Assembly: GCA_036833805.1 (NCBI GenBank)
Contig: DAITPA010000033.1
Coordinates: forward strand, 1-19,630
DNA from: PALSA-1196 sp036833805
Lineage (GTDB): Bacteria > Pseudomonadota > Gammaproteobacteria > Steroidobacterales > Steroidobacteraceae
Length of the DNA stretch: 19,630 bases
Direction: 5' to 3'
The notes beneath the pieces are model-generated. The model saw only the letters and a list, made by a program, of their open reading frames with translations, made no database searches and was not told the DNA's origin. Positions 1-8,564 of the stretch are shown here, piece by piece; within the stretch, counting starts at the first letter, position 1; every line of letters starts with the position of its first letter. The translations under genes and the position numbers were made by a program.

Positions 1-128
1 CCGCTGCCAGCACAAAAGCTGCGGTCGCGCCGGCAAGGTCAACCGCGGCAGAGCCGCCGCGCCGGAGCGTACCGAGAACGACCACGACGACGACAACGAC
101 CGCTCTGCGGCGGCACGGCAATGAAAGA

Positions 129-1796
129 ATGATCATCGGGATGATCAGCGCGGCGGTTCTGATGCTGCTTCTCGTGATTTCGATCGCGACCGTCCGCAGC
201 ATCGCAGGTCCGATACGCAAATTCATGGCAACCACCGCACGCCTTGCGAGCGGCGACGCCGATGCGCGCGTAGCGCGCGGTGGCCTCAAGGAACTCGACG
301 GACTCGCGCTGTCTTTCAATCAGATGGCGGACAAGCTCGCCACGGCACAGGCGACGACGCTTGAGTATCAGGGGCAACTCGAGGCGCGTGTCGACGAGCG
401 CACGCGCCAATTGCAGCATCTTGCCGAACATGATCCTCTGACTGGCTTGCCCAACCGGCGGCAGCTGCTGTCGTACTTAAATATTTCGCTCAAGAACGCG
501 GCACGCGACGGCACGCTGGTCGGCGTGTTGTTTCTCGATCTCGACAACTTCAAGAACATCAACGACAGCATGGGACATGCGTTCGGAGATCTCGTCCTGC
601 AGGGCATCGCCGAGCGCCTGCGGCAGGCGACGAAGCTTGGCGGATTCGCGGCACGTCTCGGCGGCGATGAATTCACGGTTATCTTGGAGCGGGCTGGCAG
701 TGTGGAAGAAATCGCGCGGGCCGGCGGCGCAATCGTATGCGCGTTCCAGGAACCGCTCATTATCCAGGAACGCGAGCTCCTCATCAGCGTCAGCGTCGGA
801 GCCAGCGTCTATCCGAACGACGAACTCGACGCAGGAGCCCTGTTACGTGCCGCGGATGCGGCATTGTTCCACGCCAAGAGCCTCGGCCGTAGCCGTCTGA
901 GCATGTTCCGCGCAGAGCTCCTCGAAGCGGCCGCGCTGAAATTCCGTATCGAACAGGAATTACGGCGGGCAGTGGATCGCGGCGAATTCGAACTGCTTTT
1001 CCAGCCCGAAGTGAACTTCAACGCGCTCGGCACGAACCTGGTCGAGGCATTGCTGCGCTGGCGCCTGCCGGACGGCCGGCACGTCTCGCCTGCAGACTTT
1101 CTTGCGGTCGCCGAAGAGTCCGGGCTCATCATGAACATCAGCGAGTGGGTGTTGCGCTCCGCGATTCAGTGCGCATCCAACTGGCACAGAGGGCCGTGGC
1201 CCGAGGTGCGTGTCGCGATCAACACGTCGGCGCGTCAGCTTCTGGATCCGCGCTTTGTCGAGCGTTTGGCCACGCTACTGACGGAATATGCGCTACCGGC
1301 GCGCTGCATCGAAATTGAGCTCACTGAAAACGTGCTGCAGACCGGACCTGCAACGATTGAGACACTTCGACAGCTGCGTGCGCTAGGCGTCGCCATCGCA
1401 CTCGACGATTTTGGCACCGGGTACTCATCGCTAGCCTCGCTCGAGCAACTGCCTTTGACACGCGTCAAGCTCGATCGAAGCCTGATCCAGAGCATTGATA
1501 CAAGTGATCGCTCGCTCGCGATCGCCCGCGCGATTGTCGGCCTGTGCGGCAGTCTTGGGCTCGAAGTGACCGCTGAAGGTGTCGAGCGACCGGAGCAGCT
1601 TGCGCTACTGCTTGCCTATCCGTCGATCTGTCTGCAGGGATACTTGATATGCGAGCCCGTGGCGGCCGATTCGGTGCAGCGTGTGGTAGCGGATATGCCG
1701 AACCTGCTGCAATCGCTCCTCCTCACGATGCCGCCGAATAAAGCCCTGACGCGTGCAGAAAATGCGCGCCTTGCGCGCGCGCGCGCCGCGGGCTGA
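129..1796 (+). CDS. HAMP-GGDEF-EAL cyclic-di-GMP turnover protein (N-terminus incomplete)
   Basis: Inner-membrane protein that would make and/or degrade the second messenger c-di-GMP. From the ATG at 129: a membrane segment (about residues 1-22), a HAMP linker (about 23-75), a short coiled stretch, a GGDEF domain (about 100-262) with DLD at 137-139 and an intact GGDEF at 178-182, and an EAL domain (about 270-525). EAL signature residues are present: E306 of EAL, N365, E400 in ELTE, D426-D427 in DDFGTGYSS, K447, E483 and Q503, so phosphodiesterase activity is plausible. No RxxD inhibitory site is seen before GGDEF. A HAMP protein normally has an earlier membrane helix and a periplasmic sensor, both absent. 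The frame stays open to base 1, but that upstream reading is a low-complexity Thr run unlike a sensor domain, so the true N-terminus lies outside the window or is frame-disrupted near 100-128. Domain calls are firm; the start is not. Confidence 0.9.
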   Translation: MIIGMISAAVLMLLLVISIATVRSIAGPIRKFMATTARLASGDADARVARGGLKELDGLALSFNQMADKLATAQATTLEYQGQLEARVDERTRQLQHLAEHDPLTGLPNRRQLLSYLNISLKNAARDGTLVGVLFLDLDNFKNINDSMGHAFGDLVLQGIAERLRQATKLGGFAARLGGDEFTVILERAGSVEEIARAGGAIVCAFQEPLIIQERELLISVSVGASVYPNDELDAGALLRAADAALFHAKSLGRSRLSMFRAELLEAAALKFRIEQELRRAVDRGEFELLFQPEVNFNALGTNLVEALLRWRLPDGRHVSPADFLAVAEESGLIMNISEWVLRSAIQCASNWHRGPWPEVRVAINTSARQLLDPRFVERLATLLTEYALPARCIEIELTENVLQTGPATIETLRQLRALGVAIALDDFGTGYSSLASLEQLPLTRVKLDRSLIQSIDTSDRSLAIARAIVGLCGSLGLEVTAEGVERPEQLALLLAYPSICLQGYLICEPVAADSVQRVVADMPNLLQSLLLTMPPNKALTRAENARLARARAAG

Positions 1797-2257
1797 TGCC
1801 TGCCGCGCGCGGCGGATTACAGCATTGAAGTTGAGCAATCCGCTGGCGGGTCGCAACGCCCTTGGGCTCCATAGTTAGGGATCCTTACCGCTACGGCGGC
1901 GCGTCGATTGCTGCAAATCAGCCAGACTTTTGCCGTACCAGACATAGTGTCAGCCGCGCGAGAAAGCTCGCGCTGTGCGTGTGCGTGGGAACCATATGGG
2001 GTTACCCGGAGTTAAAGAGCGCACGTGCACGGAGTTCCTATGGAAGATGCATCAGGGGGAGCGGGCAGCGGCCTGGGGGGAGCCTTGGCGCAACCCTGGG
2101 AGATCATGGCCGCCCTAACCCATCAGTCGAGCCCGAGCTTCCCGCGCTCGCCCCACAACGGGCCGCACGGCTCCAAGCCGTGGTGGACGGCTGATGAAAA
2201 CCCAGCAACCCCGCCGAGCTGAAAGCTTGAGGCGGACTGCAACGTGAGGCATCGCAG
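1797..2257. other. Gene-poor gap before hybrid kinase
   Basis: A 461-base stretch without a convincing gene. Short open frames exist (for example 1862-2194 plus), but their translations are low-complexity and match no family I recognise. A perfect 7-bp stem with a 4-base AAAG loop lies at 1956-1973, with no T tract after it. In the frame of the downstream kinase, stops occur at 2192-2194, 2195-2197 and 2228-2230. The gap may therefore hold a decayed 5' part of the kinase gene as well as its promoter. Confidence 0.5.
1956..1973. repeat. Perfect inverted repeat, GCGCGAG / CTCGCGC
   Basis: Seven-base arms at 1956-1962 and 1967-1973 are exact reverse complements around an AAAG loop. It lies between the GGDEF-EAL gene and the hybrid kinase. 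There is no following T run, so it is not a classical intrinsic terminator. It may be a transcript hairpin or chance in GC-rich DNA. Confidence 0.4.
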
Positions 2258-3757
2258 TTGACATATTCAAGCACCGGCGATGGGATTATCGTAACTGACG
2301 AGTCCGGGTGCGTGACGTTCATGAACCGGATCGCCGCGGAGCTGACCGGACGCGGCACGACAGCCACGCGCGAACGCCCGTTGGCGGAAGTCTTGCCCAC
2401 TAGCAATCAGCGTATCGGCGAACCTTTGCAGGACCCATTCACCCGCTTCGTTGCCAACAAGGCCGAGCTGGAGCTCGCAAGTCAGCGCATCCTGCTGCGC
2501 GCTGATGGAACTTCAATAACGATTGATGAAAACGCCACGCCAATGCGCCGCGCCGATGGCACGCTTGCGGGAGTTGTTGTGAGCTTTCGAGAAAGCAACG
2601 CGCGCCAAGCGGCCAACGCAGAGCTGCAGGCGGATCAGCGCAAGGATGACTTTTTTGCAATTCTTGCCCATGAGCTGCGCAATCCGCTTGCACCCATTCG
2701 CAATGCGCTGCAGATCATGCAGGTTGTGCAGGACGACGGCGCAACGACGTCCGCCGCACGCGTGATCATCGAGCGGCAATTAAAGCATCTCACGCGTCTG
2801 ATCGATGACCTGCTCGATATGTCGCGGATTACGCAGGGCACGTTTGAGCTTTCCAAAGAGCGCACAGCATTGAGCGATATAATTCACTTGGCGCTCGACA
2901 TTGCACGACCGCAGCTCGAGGGCAAGCAGCACCCTTTGCAGATCGAGTTGGCCTCCGAGGAGATCTACTTCATGGCCGATGCCAATCGGCTCGCGCAGGC
3001 GATTGCAAATTTGCTGCACAACGCCTCCAAGTACTCATCCGCAGGAACACCCATTCGCGTGATCGCGAGCGGTACGCCAGAGAAGATCATCGTTAGGGTG
3101 ATCGATCAGGGAGTCGGCATTCCAGCCGACATGTTCGAGCACATATTTGATCTCTATGGACAGGTCGAGCCCCTCGAAGACGGCACACACGATGGGCTTG
3201 GCATTGGCCTGACCCTCGTCAAACGCATCATCGAGCTGCACGGCGGTACGGCGAGCGCCGCGAGCGCCGGGGAGGGATGCGGCAGCGAATTTACTGTGCA
3301 CCTGCCACGGGAAAAGGATGCCGGTGCCAGCATCGCTCCGCCGCCCCCATCGCCGTCCTCAGCAATACAAAGGCTGCGCATTCTGGTCGCCGATGACAAT
3401 CGTGATGCAGCGCACACGCTTGCGATGCTGCTGCGACTCGACGGTCACGAGGTCCGCGCGGTGCACGACGGCGTAGAAGCGCTCGCGGCCGGCGACGGCT
3501 TTGAGCCGCAGCTCGTACTCCTCGATATTGGCATGCCACTGCTTGATGGCTATGAGACCGCACGCCAAATTCAGGCGCGGCCGTGGGGAAAGCACGCGCA
3601 TTTGGTCGCGCTCACCGGCTGGGGCCTCGAGGCAGATCGACGTCGGGCTATGGCCGCCGGCTTCCACGATCACCTCGTGAAGCCGGCAGAGCCAGATGCC
3701 CTGAAGGCCGTGATCGAGCGCGTAGTCGTGTCGGGCGAGCGTTCCAGGCCACATTAG
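2258..3757 (+). CDS. Hybrid sensor histidine kinase (PAS-HisKA-HATPase-REC)
   Basis: Signal-transducing kinase with its own receiver. From the TTG at 2258: a PAS domain (about 1-112, closing in GVVVSFRES), a HisKA dimerisation helix with phospho-accepting H138 in AHELRNPLAP, a HATPase_c domain (about 235-350) with N box N255, G1 DQGVGIP at 283-289 and G2 GLGIGL at 313-318, then a receiver domain (about 373-490) with acidic pair D379-D380, phospho-acceptor D423 in LLDIGMP, T453 and K475. All catalytic residues look intact. No membrane segment is visible, so it would be cytosolic unless the N-terminus is missing. The PAS fold appears to begin almost at residue 1 and the same frame upstream is closed by a stop at 2228, so the start is doubtful and the gene may be 5'-truncated. 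No output DNA-binding domain is present and the target is unknown. Confidence 0.88.
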   Translation: MTYSSTGDGIIVTDESGCVTFMNRIAAELTGRGTTATRERPLAEVLPTSNQRIGEPLQDPFTRFVANKAELELASQRILLRADGTSITIDENATPMRRADGTLAGVVVSFRESNARQAANAELQADQRKDDFFAILAHELRNPLAPIRNALQIMQVVQDDGATTSAARVIIERQLKHLTRLIDDLLDMSRITQGTFELSKERTALSDIIHLALDIARPQLEGKQHPLQIELASEEIYFMADANRLAQAIANLLHNASKYSSAGTPIRVIASGTPEKIIVRVIDQGVGIPADMFEHIFDLYGQVEPLEDGTHDGLGIGLTLVKRIIELHGGTASAASAGEGCGSEFTVHLPREKDAGASIAPPPPSPSSAIQRLRILVADDNRDAAHTLAMLLRLDGHEVRAVHDGVEALAAGDGFEPQLVLLDIGMPLLDGYETARQIQARPWGKHAHLVALTGWGLEADRRRAMAAGFHDHLVKPAEPDALKAVIERVVVSGERSRPH

Positions 3758-3779
3758 CGCCGCGCTTATTGTTCGGCGC
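3757..3779. terminator. Possible hairpin between convergent genes
   Basis: The arms GCGCCG (3757-3762) and CGGCGC (3774-3779) can pair across an 11-base loop. They sit between the hybrid kinase stop and the convergent 5-oxoprolinase stop, only 47 bases apart. T tracts are poor on both sides, so a terminator role is inferred mainly from position. Confidence 0.25.
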
Positions 3780-3804
3780 GACATTTACCCAACGGTTGAG
3801 CTAG

Positions 3805-6800
3805 CTACCTTTTGGTACTGGTTCTTCTGTTGACATGCTGCGCACTGTTGGGCACACCGTAGCCGCCGCCTCCGGGTGTTTCCACGACGAGCCTATCGCC
3901 CGCGCGCAGATCTTTCTGGTCTATGCCGGCTAATGGCTCGATCGATCCATCTGCGCGTTCAATCCATTGCCGGCCGAGCGCACCGCTGGCGCCGCCAAAA
4001 AGTCCGTGCGGGGGCACGTTGCGCCTTGATGAAACGAGGATGACTGTCATCGGCTCGTCAAAGCGTATTCTCCTCAGCACGCCATTGCCGCCGCGAGTGT
4101 TGCCGTCGCCTCCCGATCCACGGCGGATGGCAAAGTCTTCCAGACGCACCGGATAGCGCAGCTCCAGAACCTCCGGATCGGTAATGCGCGTATTCGTCAT
4201 ATGCGTGTGCACGGCAGATGCGCCGGCAAACTGCGGGCCAGCCCCCGCGCCACCGCAGATGGTTTCGTAGTACTGGCGACGTTCGTCGCCGAACAGGAGA
4301 TTATTCATGGTTGCCTGTGAGCATGCACAGACTCCCAAGGCGCCGAATAGAGCATTGCATGCCGCCTGGCTGACCTCGGTATTGCCGGCGACCACGGCGC
4401 TGCCGGGTTTTGGCGAGAGAAATGTCCCCGCGGGCAGCACAATAGTGATCGGACGCAGGCAGCCATCGTTGAGCGGAATATCCTTTCCCACAAGACAGCG
4501 AAATACAAAAAGCACCACGGCGTGGACGACCGCAGGTGGCGCATTGAAATTACCGGCGTGCTGCGCTCCGGTGCCGGTGAAATCAATTGTGGCGGCACGC
4601 GCTTGGTGATCGATGCTCACGGCCACCCGCAACGGCGAGCCGTCGTCCATCAGGTAGTCGAACGCACCATCTTTAAGGACTCCGATTGCGCAGCGAACGC
4701 TCTCCTCACCATTGTCCATGACGTGCCGCATGTAGGCCGCGACGACCTCGCTGCCGTAGCGCGCGGCAAGTTTCTTAAGTTCGCGTACTCCACACGTATT
4801 GGCGGCGATCTGCGCCTTGATGTCGGCGACATTCATGTCGGGATTACGCGCCGGATATGGCGCGCGCGTCAGAAGTTCGCGAAACTGTGTCTCGTGGAAC
4901 GAGCCTGCCGCGACGAGCAGGAAATCATCAATGACGACGCCCTCCTCGATGAGCCGCTTTGAGTGGGGCGGCGTAGAGCCGGGCGTCGTGCCGCCTATGT
5001 CGGCGTGATGGCCACGATTGCCAACAAAGAACAATATGCTAGTGCCCGCGTCGTCAAACACCGGTGTAACAACCGTAAGATCCGGCAGGTGCGTTCCGCC
5101 GTTGAAGGGGTTGTTGAGCACGACGACATCGCCCTGCTGCAAGGTCGCGCCACGGCTTCTGATCACGCTCTGAACGCTCTCGCCCATCGCGCCAAGATGC
5201 ACCGGCACGTGCGGGGCATTTGCGATCAGATGTCCTGCTGAGTCGAAGATCGCACAGGAAAAGTCGAGCCGCTCGCGTATGTTGACGCTGGTAGAAGTGT
5301 TCTGCAGCACTGCTCCCATCTGCTCGGCGACATGCATGAAGAGATTGTTGAACAATTCGAGAAGCACTGGGTCGGCCCGGTGCAGATCGAGCTTGCTGGG
5401 CTCGTCATGTATGCCCGTGTGCCGCAGGATGAGGTGGCCAAAGGCGTTCACCGCGGCGCACCAGCCCGATTCAATCACCGTAGTTGCGATCGTTTCCGTG
5501 ATCAATGCCGGTCCGGCGATCTTGTCGTCAGGATAAAGCGCCGCGCGCTCGTATATCGGCGCGCGCAAGGCTCGCCCGCGGCTCCAGAGATCAACTTCGT
5601 CAATCGGCTGCGGACTGCCGCTGCGGCGGCGCGGCTGTGGGGCGTCCGCGGCCGGCGCACTCACCGCTGTCACCTCGACAGCGAGCAGCGCAACACGGAT
5701 GTCGCGTTCTGGTGTTGCAAAGCCGAAGCGCAGCCGGTGCGCGACGGTGAACGCGGCCTGCATCTCGCCCCATGAGGTAAGCGGCACGGGCAGAGCGGAA
5801 TCGGCGCCCGCGTATTGCAGATGCACCTGACACTGCGCCGTAATCCTTCCAGCCGCAACGCCGTGCTCAATGAGCGCGTCGCGCGCTTGCGTCTCGAGTC
5901 GTTGCGCAATCTCCGCAAGATGAGACATCACCAGAGGATCGAACGGCCGTTCAATGGCTCGCTCGCGCTGCAGGCTCTGATCCGCAAGACCCATTCCGTA
6001 CGCCGACAGCACTCCCGCCAAAGGATGAATCAATATATTCTGCATGCCGAGCTCCTCGGCAACGAGACACGCGTGTTGACCCGCCGCGCCGCCAAAGCAG
6101 TGCAGTGCGAATTCGCTGACATCGTGGCCCTTCTCGAGTGACACCTGCTTGATTGCGTTTGCCATGTGGGAAACGGCGACGCGCAGAAAGCCGGCGGCTA
6201 TCGCCCGCGGATCGCGTGCCGTTTCACTCTGGCGGCCGATGTCAGCGCCGAGCGCGGCAAAACGTTCGCGCACGAGCGCGCCATCGATCGGCAAGTCGCC
6301 GCTGGCACCAAAGATATGCGGGAAATGCCGCGGCTGAATCTTGCCCACACAGACGTTGGCATCGGTCACGGTCAGAGGACCGCCGCGCCGATAGCACGCC
6401 GGGCCGGGATCGGCGCCGGCGCTCTCGGGACCGACGCGAAAGCGTGCGCCGTCAAAGCGCAGAATCGAGCCGCCGCCGGCCGCCACGCTGTGAATCGCCA
6501 TCATCGGCGCACGCACCCGCACTGCCGCGATCTCGGCATCGAAGCTGCGCTCGAACGCGCCGGCATACACGGCGACGTCGGTCGAGGTACCACCCATATC
6601 GAAGCTAATGATGCGGCTCAATCCCGCCTGCGCCGCGGTACGCGCGGCGCCAACGATGCCCCCCGCCGGGCCGGACCATATCGCGTCTTTGCCCTGAAAG
6701 GCGGCAGCGTCCACGAGTCCGCCGTTTGATTGCATGAATAGGAGTCGCGTGCCCGCAAGCTCCGCGGCGAACGCGTCGACGTAGCGACGCAGCACGGGCG

Positions 6801-7440
6801 ACAGGTAGGCGTCGACAACGGTAGTCGCCGCGCGCGGCACGAGCCCCAAGAGGGGGCTCACCTCGTGGCTCGCCGATACACGCTCGAACCCTGCTTGACG
6901 CGCGAGCAGCGCGAGTTCGCGCTCGTGCGCGGGAAATTGCCAGGCATGGATCAGCGCAATCGCGCATGACTCAACTCCCGCCGCGCGGGCGCGTCGGAAG
7001 GCGGCGCGCGCCGCCTCAACGTCGAGCGGCTCGATCTCAACGCCTTGCGCCGTAACACGGGCGCAAGTCTCGAAAACTTCAGTGTAAAGCTGCTTCGGCA
7101 GGCGAATGTCAAGGTCGAAGAGTCGCGGCCGCGCCTGCGTGCCGATCGTCAGTAGATCCGCAAAGCCGCGGTTCACGACCAGCAGAGTACGCGCGCCTTT
7201 GCGCTCAAGAAGCGCGTTGGTCGCAACCGTGGTCCCCATTTTTATGACGTCGACGACGCCGACGGGAATTCGTTCCTGCGGCAAGAGACCCAGCGCGCGC
7301 TTGATTCCGGCCAGCGCTGCGTCGCGATAGCGCTCCGGGTTCTCGCTCAAAAGCTTGTGCGTCGTGAGCGCCCCATCGGGCGCGACCGCCACGATATCCG
7401 TGAACGTGCCGCCGCGGTCGATCCAGAACTGCCACCCCAT
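3805..7440 (-). CDS. ATP-dependent 5-oxoprolinase (fused hydantoinase A/B)
   Basis: Large cytosolic enzyme of the hydantoinase A/B family, most like 5-oxoprolinase, which hydrolyses 5-oxo-L-proline to L-glutamate with ATP. The 1211-residue length fits the fused form, as opposed to separate HyuA and HyuB subunits. The HyuA half begins with DRGGTFTDIV (residues 8-17) and contains DMGGTSTDV (281-289), SVAAGGGS (318-325) and GPESAGADPGPACY (337-350). The HyuB half starts near residue 690 and contains NNPFNGGTHLPDL and NRGHHADIGG. The protein ends GGGGYGVP plus a short tail. I chose the ATG at 7440 because family proteins begin right at this ATPase motif; the frame stays open to 7545 but that extension looks non-coding. 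N-methylhydantoinase or acetone-carboxylase-like activity is possible. The divergent DUF969 stub supports 5-oxoproline metabolism, since DUF969/DUF979 permease genes commonly accompany pyroglutamyl peptidase. That link is from memory of the families. Confidence 0.9.
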   Translation of the reverse strand: MGWQFWIDRGGTFTDIVAVAPDGALTTHKLLSENPERYRDAALAGIKRALGLLPQERIPVGVVDVIKMGTTVATNALLERKGARTLLVVNRGFADLLTIGTQARPRLFDLDIRLPKQLYTEVFETCARVTAQGVEIEPLDVEAARAAFRRARAAGVESCAIALIHAWQFPAHERELALLARQAGFERVSASHEVSPLLGLVPRAATTVVDAYLSPVLRRYVDAFAAELAGTRLLFMQSNGGLVDAAAFQGKDAIWSGPAGGIVGAARTAAQAGLSRIISFDMGGTSTDVAVYAGAFERSFDAEIAAVRVRAPMMAIHSVAAGGGSILRFDGARFRVGPESAGADPGPACYRRGGPLTVTDANVCVGKIQPRHFPHIFGASGDLPIDGALVRERFAALGADIGRQSETARDPRAIAAGFLRVAVSHMANAIKQVSLEKGHDVSEFALHCFGGAAGQHACLVAEELGMQNILIHPLAGVLSAYGMGLADQSLQRERAIERPFDPLVMSHLAEIAQRLETQARDALIEHGVAAGRITAQCQVHLQYAGADSALPVPLTSWGEMQAAFTVAHRLRFGFATPERDIRVALLAVEVTAVSAPAADAPQPRRRSGSPQPIDEVDLWSRGRALRAPIYERAALYPDDKIAGPALITETIATTVIESGWCAAVNAFGHLILRHTGIHDEPSKLDLHRADPVLLELFNNLFMHVAEQMGAVLQNTSTSVNIRERLDFSCAIFDSAGHLIANAPHVPVHLGAMGESVQSVIRSRGATLQQGDVVVLNNPFNGGTHLPDLTVVTPVFDDAGTSILFFVGNRGHHADIGGTTPGSTPPHSKRLIEEGVVIDDFLLVAAGSFHETQFRELLTRAPYPARNPDMNVADIKAQIAANTCGVRELKKLAARYGSEVVAAYMRHVMDNGEESVRCAIGVLKDGAFDYLMDDGSPLRVAVSIDHQARAATIDFTGTGAQHAGNFNAPPAVVHAVVLFVFRCLVGKDIPLNDGCLRPITIVLPAGTFLSPKPGSAVVAGNTEVSQAACNALFGALGVCACSQATMNNLLFGDERRQYYETICGGAGAGPQFAGASAVHTHMTNTRITDPEVLELRYPVRLEDFAIRRGSGGDGNTRGGNGVLRRIRFDEPMTVILVSSRRNVPPHGLFGGASGALGRQWIERADGSIEPLAGIDQKDLRAGDRLVVETPGGGGYGVPNSAQHVNRRTSTKR

Positions 7441-7578
7441 CTGTGCGCCCCGATACACAAATTCAATGTTGCTAGAGTAAAGCGCATGGTGCAGGCACTC
7501 ATCATGCTGGAGCAACCGTGACCGTAAAGCGCGGCCTGCTTGCAACAGACGCCGTCGCGTTAATTTAGCCGCCCTGCG
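7441..7578. promoter_or_regulatory. Divergent intergenic region between 5-oxoprolinase and DUF969 stub
   Basis: These 138 bases separate two divergent starts (ATG at 7440 minus, ATG at 7579 plus), so promoters for both should lie here. A weak plus-strand pair, TTGCAA (7540-7545) and TAATTT (7561-7566), has only a 15-base spacer. No operator-like repeat is obvious. Confidence 0.35.
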
Positions 7579-7686
7579 ATGCTCGTATTATCCGGTGTTC
7601 TGATCGTTATTCTCGGCTTCGCAATGCGGCTGAACCCCTTGGTCGTGGTCGCAGTCGCCGGGGTCGTCACCGGCATCGCCGGCGGA
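7579..7686 (+). pseudogene. 5' remnant of a DUF969 membrane permease gene
   Basis: Only about 36 codons remain. They read as one hydrophobic segment, a basic/polar turn and a second hydrophobic segment, with GFAMRLNPLVVVAVAG at about 13-28, which I recognise as the N-terminus of DUF969 membrane proteins (normally roughly 230 residues). Similarity stops at about 7686, exactly where the oppositely oriented GST gene ends (7687). Beyond that the open frame continues only as antisense of GST. DUF969 usually travels with DUF979 and pyroglutamyl peptidase, which are absent. A deletion or rearrangement therefore appears to have removed the rest and joined GST to the scrap. Family assignment rests on short but characteristic sequence. 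Confidence 0.6.
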
Positions 7687-8370
7687 TCAGGCCGTGCGCA
7701 GATCCTCGACAATCCGGCCCATCTGCTGCACTTCCAATTCGTGCGGATCGTCCCGCCACTTCTCCTCAAGCGCGCTCGCATACCACTCGCGCATCGACTT
7801 AAGACCCAGCAGGCGCGCCGAGTATGCCGCAGCAGTGGCGTCGAGCTTGAGGCCGTAGCTCTGCACGCGAAACGCAACCGGAGTAAAGAAGGCATCGACG
7901 GCCGTAAAACGTTCGCCCGCGAGGAACGGACCACCAAAGCGACTCAAGCCGTCGTTCCAGATTGCGCCGACCCGAGCGGCATCCCGCGCCAGGCCCGCGC
8001 CTATTTTATTGAGCCGCACCCGGATACCACAGCTCATCGAACAGCAGTGGCGCAGCTCGCTAAAGCCGGAGTGCATCTCAGCCGTCGCGCAGCGCGCCCA
8101 GGCGCGAGTAGCTGCGTCCGATGGCCATACGGTGTCGTGCCGCTCCGCGAGATATTCGGCAATCGCGAGCGAGTCCCATACCGCGATTTCACCATCGACC
8201 AGGCATGGAACCTTACCGCTCGCTGAAATCCTGTCGTAGCCTTTCCAACTCGACGCCTGTCCGAACGGCAGCAAATGCTCATGGAACGGAAGCTCAAGTT
8301 CCCGCAGCAGCGCCCAGGCGCGCAAGGACCAGGACGAATAGTTCTTATTGGCAATATAGAGTTCGTACAT
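7687..8370 (-). CDS. Glutathione S-transferase family protein
   Basis: Predicted cytosolic GST of 227 residues, a normal length. The N-terminal thioredoxin-fold domain (about 1-80) begins MYELYIANKNYSSWSLRAW, with candidate catalytic Ser12/Ser13, then the cis-proline motif GKVPCL and the glutathione-binding DSLAIAEYL. The C-terminal half is the helical domain, with FLAGERFTAVDAFF as the usual N-capping region. The start at 8370 is set by a strong ribosome site GAGGAG (complement of 8377-8382), six bases upstream. The substrate cannot be inferred; stress or xenobiotic conjugation is the family role. Its stop codon abuts the DUF969 remnant, marking a rearrangement junction. It is divergent from the VOC gene. 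Confidence 0.9.
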   Translation of the reverse strand: MYELYIANKNYSSWSLRAWALLRELELPFHEHLLPFGQASSWKGYDRISASGKVPCLVDGEIAVWDSLAIAEYLAERHDTVWPSDAATRAWARCATAEMHSGFSELRHCCSMSCGIRVRLNKIGAGLARDAARVGAIWNDGLSRFGGPFLAGERFTAVDAFFTPVAFRVQSYGLKLDATAAAYSARLLGLKSMREWYASALEEKWRDDPHELEVQQMGRIVEDLRTA

Positions 8371-8501
8371 CGGTCGCTCCTCACGCTCTAGCTTCGCTTT
8401 GCGCAAATGATACGGGTGCGCTGCGGCCATTCCAAAGACATTCGGACGCTGGCGCGGATGCTCGGTGTCAATTGAGCGCCGTTCGCAAGCCCAGGCGGAT
8501 T

Positions 8502-8529
8502 TTGCGGCGCTCTGATTTATGGGTAATAA
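8502..8529 (+). promoter_or_regulatory. Candidate sigma-70 promoter for the VOC gene
   Basis: TTGCGG (8502-8507) and TAATAA (8524-8529) are separated by 16 bases, about 35 bases before the GTG start. The box is AT-rich in a GC-rich background, which supports it. The same 194-base interval must also hold the GST promoter on the other strand. Confidence 0.4.
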
Positions 8530-8552
8530 TCAAGGCCGATGCGTCGTTTTTC

Positions 8553-8557
8553 GGAGG
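8553..8557 (+). promoter_or_regulatory. Ribosome binding site GGAGG deciding a GTG start
   Basis: GGAGG lies seven bases before the GTG at 8565 and fixes the VOC start there. The frame is open much further upstream, but that reading is antisense to the GST gene. Confidence 0.75.
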
Positions 8558-8564
8558 TTCGTCC

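Noticed and set aside
1862..2194. Possible small gene before the hybrid kinase
   Set aside because: Low-complexity translation, no ribosome site and no recognisable family.
7441..7545. N-terminal extension of the 5-oxoprolinase frame
   Set aside because: The extra 35 residues are unlike the family, which starts right at the GGTFTD region, and the stretch is the divergent intergenic region.
8121..8564. Upstream extension of the VOC reading frame
   Set aside because: It is antisense to GST plus its promoter region, and a strong GGAGG site fixes the start at 8565.
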